Shown here in pieces: positions 9,723-16,469 of a DNA stretch of 28,701 nt (position 1 is the stretch's first letter; each line of letters opens with the position of its first letter). Made by a program: the position numbers and the translations under genes. Source of the stretch: CBDTTW01 sp965363675 (GTDB lineage Bacteria > Bacteroidota > Rhodothermia > Rhodothermales > DASSAV01); the NCBI GenBank assembly GCA_965363675.1, contig CBDTTW010000015.1:1-28701 (forward strand). Reading direction: 5' to 3'. The notes under the pieces are model-generated. The model saw only the letters and a list, made by a program, of their open reading frames with translations. It was not told the origin of the DNA and did not search any database.

Positions 9723-10667
9723 ATGCTGCACGTGCATCGCATCCTGCATCCCACCGATTTCTCCCCCTGCTCCGACCATGCGCTCGTGCAGGCGGTGCGG
9801 CTCGCGCGGCACTTCGGCGCGGAGCTGCACGTGCTGCACGTGACGGCCCCCGGGGGTCCGCCCCCGGCCTGGTCCGAGCTGCCCGCTCCGGGCGAGGGGC
9901 CGCCGCTGCCCGCCGAGCCGGTGGAAGCGGCCTGGCCCGCCACCGTCGAGGCGCTGGCGCCGGGGCGCGTCGTGAAGGCGCGCCGGCAGGCGGCCGCTCC
10001 GGCGGCGGCCATCCTGGAATACGCCGCCGAGCAGGAGATCGACCTGGTCGTGATGGGCACCCACGGCCGCCGGGGCCTCGACCGCATGCTCATCGGCAGC
10101 GTGGCCGAGCAGGTCGTCCGCGAGGCTCAAGCCCCCGTGATGACCGTGCACGCCGGAGACGACTTGCCGGACCCGGGCGCGGCCGGGCGCATCCTCGTCG
10201 GGATCGACCTGGGGCCGTCGTCGCGGCACACGCTGCGGTACGCCCGCGAGCTGGCGCTGGCCCAGGGCGCCAGCCTCGAAGTGCTCTACGTCTACGACGA
10301 GGGAAGCATGGCTTACCTCTCGGGCTACGAGCCGATGATCCTCATGCCCGACACCCAGGCCAAAATCGCCGCCATTCAGGAAGCGCTGAAGGCCCTCGTC
10401 ACCGAGGTGGTGGGCGAGGGAAAGCCCGTAGACGTGCACATCCGCCCGGGCGATGCCGCGCACACGCTCGCGCACCACGCCGCCGAGCGCGGGTGCGCGA
10501 TGCTCGTGGTAGGCTCGCACGGACACACCGACCTCCGGAGCCGCCTCCTCGGGTCGGTCGCGGAGAAGGTGGTGCGCATGGGGCATGTGCCGGTATGCAC
10601 CGTGCGCCGCACCCCGCGCACGCTCGCCGCCGAGGAGGGAGCCGAGGGCTTGGCCGCCGCCCGCTGA
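9723..10667 (+). CDS. Tandem universal stress protein (UspA family), both ATP motifs intact
   Basis: 314 residues with two Usp domains (about 1-146 and 155-296). Each starts with the expected strand (HRILHPTDFS; GRILVGIDLG) and each keeps G-2x-G-9x-G-S: residues 112-126 (GTHGRRGLDRMLIGS) and 264-278 (GSHGHTDLRSRLLGS). In contrast to the upstream paralogue, both domains look able to bind ATP. CGGAGG about 7 bases before ATG 9723 is a good ribosome binding site. The two Usp genes probably arose by duplication and form a bicistronic unit. A stem-loop region starts five bases after the stop codon. Confidence 0.92.
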   Translation: MLHVHRILHPTDFSPCSDHALVQAVRLARHFGAELHVLHVTAPGGPPPAWSELPAPGEGPPLPAEPVEAAWPATVEALAPGRVVKARRQAAAPAAAILEYAAEQEIDLVVMGTHGRRGLDRMLIGSVAEQVVREAQAPVMTVHAGDDLPDPGAAGRILVGIDLGPSSRHTLRYARELALAQGASLEVLYVYDEGSMAYLSGYEPMILMPDTQAKIAAIQEALKALVTEVVGEGKPVDVHIRPGDAAHTLAHHAAERGCAMLVVGSHGHTDLRSRLLGSVAEKVVRMGHVPVCTVRRTPRTLAAEEGAEGLAAAR

Positions 10668-10671
10668 TGCC

Positions 10672-10730
10672 GTATAAAACGTTATGGGATCAGGATTTAC
10701 GGCGCAGGGTATAACGAGCGTTTCTTATAC
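10672..10730 (+). other. Imperfect AT-rich stem-loop after the usp pair
   Basis: GTATAAAACGTTAT (10672-10685) can pair with ATAACG and TTTCTTATAC (10711-10730): CGTTAT with ATAACG inside and GTATAA with TTATAC outside, with small internal bulges and a loop of about 25 bases. It lies directly behind the usp stop codon in an otherwise GC-rich region. It has no U-tract, so it may protect the 3' end of the transcript, serve as an operator, or mean nothing. Confidence 0.3.
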
Positions 10731-10834
10731 AGATATTTATATGGCGGCGTTGCGTTCGTGGCGTTCAATGCCGTACTTACAGCGCTGAGGCTGCCCCGGC
10801 GCGCCGCAGAGGCGGCCTTTTGGGTTGTAGGCCC

Positions 10835-10845
10835 GCAGCTTACTT
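10835..10845 (-). promoter_or_regulatory. Inverted copy of the AAGTARGCTGC motif upstream of GIM1
   Basis: Read on the minus strand this is AAGTAAGCTGC, which differs at one base from AAGTAGGCTGC at 13137-13147 in the DUF1080 leader. It is about 100 bases before the GIM1 start. A shared regulator site is possible, but an 11-base match on the opposite strand is weak by itself. Confidence 0.22.
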
Positions 10846-10944
10846 GAAAGGGCTTCGACCGCCCGGCGGCGCGGCCCCCTTGGGAATCGTCTGAACATTA
10901 CCACCGACACTGCGCCCCGGCGCTTTCTTTCGTGGAGGGTACCT

Positions 10945-12222
10945 ATGAGTTTACGTGATGACCTGGTTAAAGGCAGCGCTGTGACGGCCGGCCTGATGGG
11001 AATGGCCGACTTCGCTTACGCAGCGGCGGCGGACACGATCAAGGTAGGTCTGATCGGCTGCGGCGGCCGCGGCACGGGCGCTGCGGTCAACTGCGCCAAC
11101 GCAGCGCCGGGCATCGAGATCGTGGCGCTCGGCGACGTTTTTGAAGACCACCTGAACGATTGCAAAGGCAAGCTCAAGAAGGAGATCCCGGCGGCCATGA
11201 AGGCCACCGACGACCGCTGCTTCTCGGGCTGGGACGCCTACCAGAAGGTGATCGCCTCGGGCGTGGACATGGTGATCCTCGCGACGCCCCCGGCGTTCCG
11301 CCCCGAGCACCTCAAGGCCGCCATCGACGCCGGCAAGCACGTCTTCATGGAGAAGCCCGTCGCCGTGGATCCGGTCGGCATCCGCGCCGTCATCGCGGCC
11401 GCCGACATGGCGCAGCAGAAGAAGCTCGGCATTGTGGCCGGGACGCAGCGCCGCCACAGCAAGAAGTACAACGAGGCCATCCAGCGCATCCACGACGGCG
11501 CCATCGGCAAGGTGCTCGGCGGGCAAGTCTACTGGAACCAGGGCAGCCTGTGGAACAACGCGCGTAAGGAAAGCTGGACCGATATGGAGTGGCAGCTTCG
11601 CAACTGGCTTTACTTTACGTGGCTCTCGGGCGATCACGTCGTCGAGCAGCACGTCCACAACATCGACGTGGCGAACTGGGTCCTGAAGGCGCACCCCGTC
11701 AAGGCGATCAGCATGGGCGGCCGCCAGTCGCGCGTGCAGCCCGAGTACGGCCACATCTACGACCACTTCGGGGCCGTGCTGGAGTATGCGGACGGCACGC
11801 GCATCCAGAGCATGTGCCGCCAGATCGAAGGCACGACGGCGCACGTCTACGAGTGGTTCCAGGGCGAGAAGGGCGTCTCCGACGCCAATTCCCTTATCAA
11901 GGGCGCTACGGACTGGAAGTTCGAGGGCAACGAGACCAACCCGTACCAGCAGGAGCACACCGACCTCATCAACAGCATCCGCGCCGGCGCGCCGCTCAAC
12001 GAGGGCCGCCAGATCGCCGAAAGCACGCTTTCGGCCATTATGGTCCGCGAAGCCGCGTACACCGGCCAAGAACTGACGTGGGATCAGATGATGAACTCGA
12101 ACCTGAGCCTGGTGCCCCCGACGATGACCTTCGGCCCGCTGCCGGTGGACCAGGTCCCCGTGCCGGGTGTGACGAAGCTCGACCGCGGCCCGTGGTACGA
12201 GATGAAGACCACCAGCCGCTAA
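10945..12222 (+). CDS. Gfo/Idh/MocA-family oxidoreductase with degenerate Tat signal (GIM1)
   Basis: 425 residues. The NAD(P)-binding Rossmann domain starts at VGLIGCGGRGTGAA (34-47). The family E-K-P motif is at 136-138 (MEKPVAVD), and the substrate domain holds WLSGDHVVEQHVHNIDVANW (226-245), where the catalytic His/Asp region normally lies. The family oxidises or reduces sugars, inositols and their derivatives. The N-terminus (SLRDDLVKGSAVTAG) looks like an SRRxFLK Tat signal in which the first Arg and the Phe are lost, although A-rich YAAAAD still looks like an old cleavage region. It may now stay in the cytoplasm. GGAGGG at 10934-10939 is a good ribosome binding site. A terminator follows, separating it from the HAD gene. 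Substrate is unknown. Confidence 0.92.
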   Translation: MSLRDDLVKGSAVTAGLMGMADFAYAAAADTIKVGLIGCGGRGTGAAVNCANAAPGIEIVALGDVFEDHLNDCKGKLKKEIPAAMKATDDRCFSGWDAYQKVIASGVDMVILATPPAFRPEHLKAAIDAGKHVFMEKPVAVDPVGIRAVIAAADMAQQKKLGIVAGTQRRHSKKYNEAIQRIHDGAIGKVLGGQVYWNQGSLWNNARKESWTDMEWQLRNWLYFTWLSGDHVVEQHVHNIDVANWVLKAHPVKAISMGGRQSRVQPEYGHIYDHFGAVLEYADGTRIQSMCRQIEGTTAHVYEWFQGEKGVSDANSLIKGATDWKFEGNETNPYQQEHTDLINSIRAGAPLNEGRQIAESTLSAIMVREAAYTGQELTWDQMMNSNLSLVPPTMTFGPLPVDQVPVPGVTKLDRGPWYEMKTTSR

Positions 12223-12244
12223 GCTCTGCCCGATGGTGTTTTGG

Positions 12245-12278
12245 AAAAGCCTGTAGGCCCTCCCGGCTACAGGCTTTT
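12245..12278 (+). terminator. Intrinsic terminator after GIM1
   Basis: AAAAGCCTGTAG (12245-12256) and CTACAGGCTTTT (12267-12278) form a perfect 12-bp stem with a 10-base loop. The 3' arm ends in TTTT and is followed by CG and TTTA. It lies 22 bases after the GIM1 stop codon and makes GIM1 its own transcription unit. Confidence 0.85.
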
Positions 12279-12326
12279 CGTTTATACGTGGCCCCGGCCG
12301 CCTCTCTCTTTTACCTTCGCCGCCGT

Positions 12327-13016
12327 ATGGCTCGTTTCGAAGCAGTGCTTTTCGACATGGACGGAGTGCTCATCGACTCGGAGCCGCTGCACGAAGCGGC
12401 CCTCGGCGAAGCGTTCCGCCGATTCTCGCTCGTCCCGCCGGAAGGGCTCATCGCCGACTCGAAGGGGCGGACCGACCTGGAGGTATGCCGCCGCCTGCTC
12501 GCGCTCCACCCCGAAGCCTCCGTCGCGGCGGAAGCCATCGTAGAGGCAAAGAAAAGCTGCTACCGCGACCTGATGCCGCAACTGCGCCTCCTCCCGGGCG
12601 CTCGCCGCTGCCTGGAGCTGCTGCGCGGCCGGGCGCCGCTCGGGCTGACCACCTCCGCGACCGCCCAGGACCAGCAGGCCGTTTTCGAGCGCTTCGGGTT
12701 GCAGGGCGCCTTCGGGGCCGTCGTGACGGCCGACGACGTGGCGCACTCCAAGCCCCACCCGGAGCCGTATGCGCGCACGGCCGCCCGGCTGGGCGTCGCT
12801 CCGGAGCGCTGCCTGGCCGTTGAGGACGCCGTCAACGGGGTGCGCTCGGCGGCGGGGGCCGGCTGCACCGTCATCGGGCTGGGCGGCAGCTTCGGCGAAG
12901 CGACGCTGCGCGAGGCGGGGGCCGCCTTCTTCGCGCCGGACTTCGAGGCCGTGCAGGCGCTGCTCGTAGAAGCGCTGAGCCTGCGCATGGCGAATGAAAT
13001 CAACTTAAGTTCATAA
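12327..13016 (+). CDS. HAD-superfamily hydrolase, beta-phosphoglucomutase-like
   Basis: 229 residues. HAD motif I is FDMDGVLID with nucleophile D10 and acid/base D12; motif II is S110 in LTTSA; motif III is K142 in HSKPHPEPY; motif IV is E166-D167 in AVEDAVNG. Residues 17-90 form the helical C1 cap. This is the subfamily of beta-phosphoglucomutases and sugar-phosphate phosphatases, so the substrate is probably a small phosphorylated sugar; mutase and phosphatase cannot be told apart here. ATG 12327 gives the canonical MARFEAVLFD start. TACCTTCG at 12312-12319 is a possible -7 element and would give an almost leaderless mRNA. It sits between GIM1 and the DUF1080 cluster, which fits a sugar-handling role. 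Confidence 0.9.
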   Translation: MARFEAVLFDMDGVLIDSEPLHEAALGEAFRRFSLVPPEGLIADSKGRTDLEVCRRLLALHPEASVAAEAIVEAKKSCYRDLMPQLRLLPGARRCLELLRGRAPLGLTTSATAQDQQAVFERFGLQGAFGAVVTADDVAHSKPHPEPYARTAARLGVAPERCLAVEDAVNGVRSAAGAGCTVIGLGGSFGEATLREAGAAFFAPDFEAVQALLVEALSLRMANEINLSS

Positions 13017-13099
13017 AATTAAAGAACATAATCATTACAATGCGCGTTTAATCTGCCTAATGGTAAGGCAAATATTCAACGCATTTCGACGCCGGAGCA

Positions 13100-13122
13100 T
13101 TGACGCGGCGGTAGTAAATTTG
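13100..13122 (+). promoter_or_regulatory. Candidate promoter of the DUF1080-GIM operon
   Basis: TAAATTTG at 13115-13122 matches the Bacteroidota -7 consensus TAnnTTTG exactly, and TTGACG at 13100-13105 lies upstream, though the gap is shorter than normal. The same TTGACG/TAAATTTG pair occurs before the htrA-like gene. It lies inside a 254-base AT-richer gap and implies a leader of about 140 bases. Confidence 0.4.
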
Positions 13123-13128
13123 TTACAT

Positions 13129-13144
13129 AACCGGTTAAGTAGGC
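13129..13144 (+). repeat. AACCGGTTAAGTAGGC leader motif, copy 1
   Basis: This 16-base sequence differs by one base from AACCGGGTAAGTAGGC at 20819-20834 upstream of the TonB receptor gene. It starts seven bases after the candidate -7 element, so it would lie at the start of the transcript or act as an operator just downstream of the promoter. Sharing between the enzyme operon and the transporter operon suggests common control. Confidence 0.35.
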
Positions 13145-13199
13145 TGCCGCGACTTTTCGGGGCTTGCTTCTTCCGCCGCCGCGCCTCCCGCAGGGTTTT

Positions 13200-13236
13200 G
13201 CCGGCGCATCCGGCTTGGGAGCGCTTTTAAGGCGCT
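13200..13236 (+). other. Two small hairpins in the DUF1080 leader
   Basis: GCCGG-CGCAT-CCGGC (13200-13214) and AGCGC-TTTTAAG-GCGCT (13220-13236) lie back to back, followed by a pyrimidine stretch rich in T (13237-13254) just before the gene. The order of hairpin then T-rich run could act as an attenuator, but the stems are only 5 bp each. Confidence 0.25.
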
Positions 13237-13270
13237 TGTTTCTCTTTTTCTCCTAACAGGTTATTCAGAC

Positions 13271-14083
13271 ATGCGTTTGCGTAAGGCATCCATACTTCCG
13301 GCCCTCGCGCTGCTCTCGGCGGGCGTTTTGCTCTCCGGCTGCTCCAAGGATGCGCCCGAGGCCGTGGAAGAAGCCGTAGGCCCGAACACGCTCACCGCGC
13401 AGGAGCAGACCGACGGCTGGCAGCTTCTGTTCGACGGCCAAACGTTCGAGGGCTGGCGCGGCATCGGCAAGGACTCCGTAGCGACGGCCCACTGGGAAAT
13501 CGTGGACGGCGCCATCCATAAGAAGGCGCAGAAGAACGTGCCCGTGCAGGCCGACGGCCAGCCCGCCGCCGGGGGGGACCTGATGACCCAGGCGTCGTAC
13601 CGCGACTTCGAGCTGGCCTTCGAGTGGAAGATCAGCCCCGGGGGCAACAGCGGCCTCAAGTACAATGTCTCGGAGTCGCTCTCGGTGGCCGTGCCGCCGC
13701 CCAGCGCCGCCCTCGGCTTCGAGTACCAGGTGCTCGACGACGACCAGCACGAGGACGCCAACAAGGGCAACGGCACGAACCGCCGCGCCGCCGGCCTCTA
13801 CGACCTCATCGGCCCCTCGGCGGACAAGCCCATCCGGCCCGTCGGCGAGTGGAACGAGGGCCGTATCGTGTGGCAGGGCGGCCACGGCGAGCACTGGCTC
13901 AACGGACAGAAGGTCGTCGAATACGACCTGGACACGCCGCAGTTCGACTCGCTGTACGCGGCCAGCAAGTACGCCGCGATCAAAGAGATGCGCATGAAGC
14001 GGGACGGCCACATCGTGCTTCAGGATCACAACGATGACGCCTGGTTCCGCAACATCAAAATCCGCAGCCTGAACCCGCAGTGA
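13271..14083 (+). CDS. DUF1080 (3-keto-disaccharide hydrolase domain) lipoprotein
   Basis: 270 residues. A signal peptide with lipobox L-S-G-C (C24) makes it a lipoprotein, followed by a short acidic linker. The DUF1080/PF06439 jelly-roll fold spans about 48-268: it begins GWQLLFDGQTFEGWRG, has WKISPGGNSGLKYNV (119-133) and GFEYQVLDDDQHEDAN (149-164), and ends WFRNIKIRSL. Members act on 3-keto-glycosides, cleaving the glycosidic bond by hydrolysis or by elimination to a 2-hydroxyglycal-type product. It is the first gene of a close-packed set (gaps of 31-64 bases) with a TIM-barrel isomerase and three oxidoreductases, the expected partners for making and processing keto-sugars. The exact substrate is not shown by the sequence. 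The family call is firm; the activity is transferred from characterised relatives. Confidence 0.9.
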   Translation: MRLRKASILPALALLSAGVLLSGCSKDAPEAVEEAVGPNTLTAQEQTDGWQLLFDGQTFEGWRGIGKDSVATAHWEIVDGAIHKKAQKNVPVQADGQPAAGGDLMTQASYRDFELAFEWKISPGGNSGLKYNVSESLSVAVPPPSAALGFEYQVLDDDQHEDANKGNGTNRRAAGLYDLIGPSADKPIRPVGEWNEGRIVWQGGHGEHWLNGQKVVEYDLDTPQFDSLYAASKYAAIKEMRMKRDGHIVLQDHNDDAWFRNIKIRSLNPQ

Positions 14084-14136
14084 CCGGCGCACGCCGCCTG
14101 GCTCACGCACGCCCCGTATAAACCCGGTACAAGCAT

Positions 14137-15030
14137 ATGATGGACGCCAACGACACCAACCGCCGCCGCTTCCTGAAGGCCGCCGCCCTGGGCGCCGCCG
14201 GCATGGCCGCGGGCCTGCCGAACCTCGGCGCCTTTGCGCGCCCGGCCGCCGCCGCCCCTGCCGAGGCGGCGGGCAAGAAGACTCCGATCAAGCTCGGCGT
14301 GGCGACGTACTCGCTGCGCAACTTCAAGCGCCCCGAGATGATCGAGATGGTCAAGGCCATCGGGACGCCGTACGTGTGCCTCAAGAGCATGCACCTGCCC
14401 TACGAGAGCACCGCCGAGGAGTTTGCCGAGGCGCACCGCCGCCTTACCGAAGCCGGCCTCATCGTCACCGGCGGCGGCAACAACAACATGTACGACGACA
14501 CCGACGAGGCCATCGGCAAGTTTTTCGAGTACGCCAAAAAGGCCCACATGCCGCTGCTCGTCATTGCGCCTTCGGCGCAAACGCTGCCGCGCATCGAGAA
14601 GTTCGTCAAGCAGTACGACATCAAGGTGGCCGTGCACAACCACGGCCCTGAGGACAAGCACTTCCCGGCCCCCGCCGACGTGCTGAAGGTCATCAAGAAC
14701 ATGGACCCGCGCGTCGGGCTGTGCGTCGACGTAGGCCATACTACGCGCACCGGCACGGACGTTGTTAAGGCAATCCGTGAGGCCGGACCGCGCGTGCTCG
14801 ACATACACATCAAGGACCTCTCGGATCTCATGGTCAAGGAGAGCCAGGTGGCCGTCGGGCGGGGCAAGATGCCCATTCCGGAGATCTTCAGGGCGCTCCA
14901 GGACATCAACTATGGCGGCTACGTGAACCTCGAATACGAGATCAACGGCGACAACCCGCTGCCGGGCATGGTCGAGTCCTTCGCCTACATGCGCGGCGTG
15001 CTGGCCGGCATGGGCGCGCCGCTCGCGTAG
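14137..15030 (+). CDS. Tat-exported TIM-barrel sugar isomerase/epimerase (AP_endonuc_2 family)
   Basis: 297 residues. An N-terminal Tat signal has N-R-R-R-F-L-K at residues 8-14 and a hydrophobic stretch to about 32, then an Ala/Pro-rich cleavage region before the mature domain (KLGVATYSLRNF, 52-63). The xylose-isomerase-like barrel keeps the likely metal-site elements: HNHG (167-170), CVDVGH (196-201), LDIHIKD (221-227) and LEYEING (265-271). The family isomerises, epimerises or hydrates sugars and keto-sugars using a divalent metal. In a DUF1080/GIM operon it may hydrate the glycal or isomerise the keto-sugar released by the neighbour. Export through Tat suggests it folds, perhaps with its metal, in the cytoplasm. 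Two ATG codons are adjacent (14137 and 14140); either could be used. Confidence 0.88.
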   Translation: MMDANDTNRRRFLKAAALGAAGMAAGLPNLGAFARPAAAAPAEAAGKKTPIKLGVATYSLRNFKRPEMIEMVKAIGTPYVCLKSMHLPYESTAEEFAEAHRRLTEAGLIVTGGGNNNMYDDTDEAIGKFFEYAKKAHMPLLVIAPSAQTLPRIEKFVKQYDIKVAVHNHGPEDKHFPAPADVLKVIKNMDPRVGLCVDVGHTTRTGTDVVKAIREAGPRVLDIHIKDLSDLMVKESQVAVGRGKMPIPEIFRALQDINYGGYVNLEYEINGDNPLPGMVESFAYMRGVLAGMGAPLA

Positions 15031-15046
15031 CTCGCCGCCTACTTTA

Positions 15047-15077
15047 CGTCCCGCGCGCCGGAGCGGCGCGGGGGACG
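15047..15077 (+). other. Strong intra-operon hairpin
   Basis: The 14-base arms 15047-15060 and 15064-15077 pair with a single G-G mismatch around a GAG loop. There is no T-run after it (GCAACCAACC follows), so it is more likely a processing or stability element than a full terminator. It separates the TIM-barrel gene from GIM2 and could set different mRNA levels for the two halves of the operon. Confidence 0.5.
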
Positions 15078-15094
15078 GCAACCAACCTAAAAGC

Positions 15095-16414
15095 ATGCAA
15101 ACGTCTACTTCCCGCAGAGACTTTCTGAAGAAGGCCGCCCTGGCGGGAGCCGCGCTGAGCGTACCCGCCTCCAGCTACGCGCGCATCCTCGGCGCCAACG
15201 AGCGCGTCGGCCTCGGCATGATCGGCATCGGCCAGCAGTCGCGCGGCCACCTGTTCAGCCTCGTCAACACGTTCCGCAACGCCTCGCAGGTGATCGGCCT
15301 GTGCGACGTGTACCAGACCAACCTGGACTTCGCCAAGCGCATCGCCCCCGGCATCGACAGCTACACCGACTTCCGGAAGGTGCTCGACCGCAAGGATGTC
15401 GATGCCGTCGTGATCGGCACGCCCGACCACTGGCACGCCGTGCAAACCGTGATGGCCTGCCAGGCCGGCAAGGATGTGTACGTCGAGAAGCCGACCTCGG
15501 TGCGCGTGGCCGAAGGGCGCGCCATGGTCGAGGCGGCGCGCAAGCACAACCGCATCGTGCAGGTCGGCACGCAGCAGCGCTCCGGCGACCACTTCCAGAA
15601 GGCCGTCGAGTTCATCCGCAGCGGCAAGCTGGGCAAGGTCAGCTTCGTGCGCGCTTGGAACTACGGCAACAGCTTCCCCGACGGTTGGGGCTCGCCGCCG
15701 GACAGCGCGCCCGTGCCGGGCCTCGACTGGGATATGTGGCTCGGGCCGGCCCCCAAGCGGCCGTTCAACATCAACCGCTTCGGCGTCGTCCTCGACGATC
15801 AGCAGCGCTACCAGCGCTGGGCTACGTTCCGCTACTTCTGGGATTATGCGGGCGGCATGATGACCGACTGGGGGGTGCATCACCTCGACATCATCCAGTG
15901 GGCCATCGGGCACGACTACCCGACAAAAGTCTCGGCGGTGGGCGGCAAGTTCCACATCAAGGACAACCGCGACACGCCCGATACGCTCAGCGTGACCTAC
16001 GAGTACCCCGACTGCGTGGTGACCTACGAGAACCGCGACCTCAACAGCCACCCCATGCACGACATGGGCTACGGCATGATGTACCACGGCACGGCGGGCA
16101 CGCTCTTCCTGGACCGCGAGAAGTTCGAGGTCATGCCGGAGGCCGGCAAGGGGCTGGAGCCGATGATCGTCAAGTCGGGCAACGACCAGGGCGACGCCCA
16201 CAAGCGCGACTTCTTCGAGGCCATCAAGTCCCGGAAGGCGCCCATCGCCGACATCGAGGTGGGGCACCGCTCGACGACGACGGCCGTGCTCGGCAACGTC
16301 TCCTACCTGACGGGCCGCTCGATCCTGTGGGACGGCAAGGCCGAGAAGGTCATCGGCGACGAGGAGGCTAACCGCCTGCTGCTGCCGCAGGGCCGCGACG
16401 CGTGGGTCGTCTGA
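15095..16414 (+). CDS. Tat-exported Gfo/Idh/MocA-family oxidoreductase (GIM2)
   Basis: 439 residues. The Tat signal is S-R-R-D-F-L-K (residues 6-12) followed by an Ala-rich stretch and the cleavage/hinge region ASSYARILGAN. The Rossmann loop is GMIGIGQQSRG (41-51). TPDHWHA (109-115) and E131-K132-P133 are the usual cofactor/substrate contacts. The substrate-side motif is MTDWGVHHLDIIQW (256-269), resembling the His/Asp region of this family, including GH109-like members. It probably oxidises or reduces a glycoside at a ring hydroxyl in the periplasm with a tightly held NAD(P). It lies between the TIM-barrel gene and GIM3 in the same direction. The N-terminal hinge is nearly identical to that of GIM4, suggesting shared origin. 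Substrate unknown. Confidence 0.92.
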   Translation: MQTSTSRRDFLKKAALAGAALSVPASSYARILGANERVGLGMIGIGQQSRGHLFSLVNTFRNASQVIGLCDVYQTNLDFAKRIAPGIDSYTDFRKVLDRKDVDAVVIGTPDHWHAVQTVMACQAGKDVYVEKPTSVRVAEGRAMVEAARKHNRIVQVGTQQRSGDHFQKAVEFIRSGKLGKVSFVRAWNYGNSFPDGWGSPPDSAPVPGLDWDMWLGPAPKRPFNINRFGVVLDDQQRYQRWATFRYFWDYAGGMMTDWGVHHLDIIQWAIGHDYPTKVSAVGGKFHIKDNRDTPDTLSVTYEYPDCVVTYENRDLNSHPMHDMGYGMMYHGTAGTLFLDREKFEVMPEAGKGLEPMIVKSGNDQGDAHKRDFFEAIKSRKAPIADIEVGHRSTTTAVLGNVSYLTGRSILWDGKAEKVIGDEEANRLLLPQGRDAWVV

Positions 16415-16469
16415 GCCGGCCGCCCGGCGCTTTGAATCCGCATGCTAAAAACACCAGGAGTGAGCTTAT

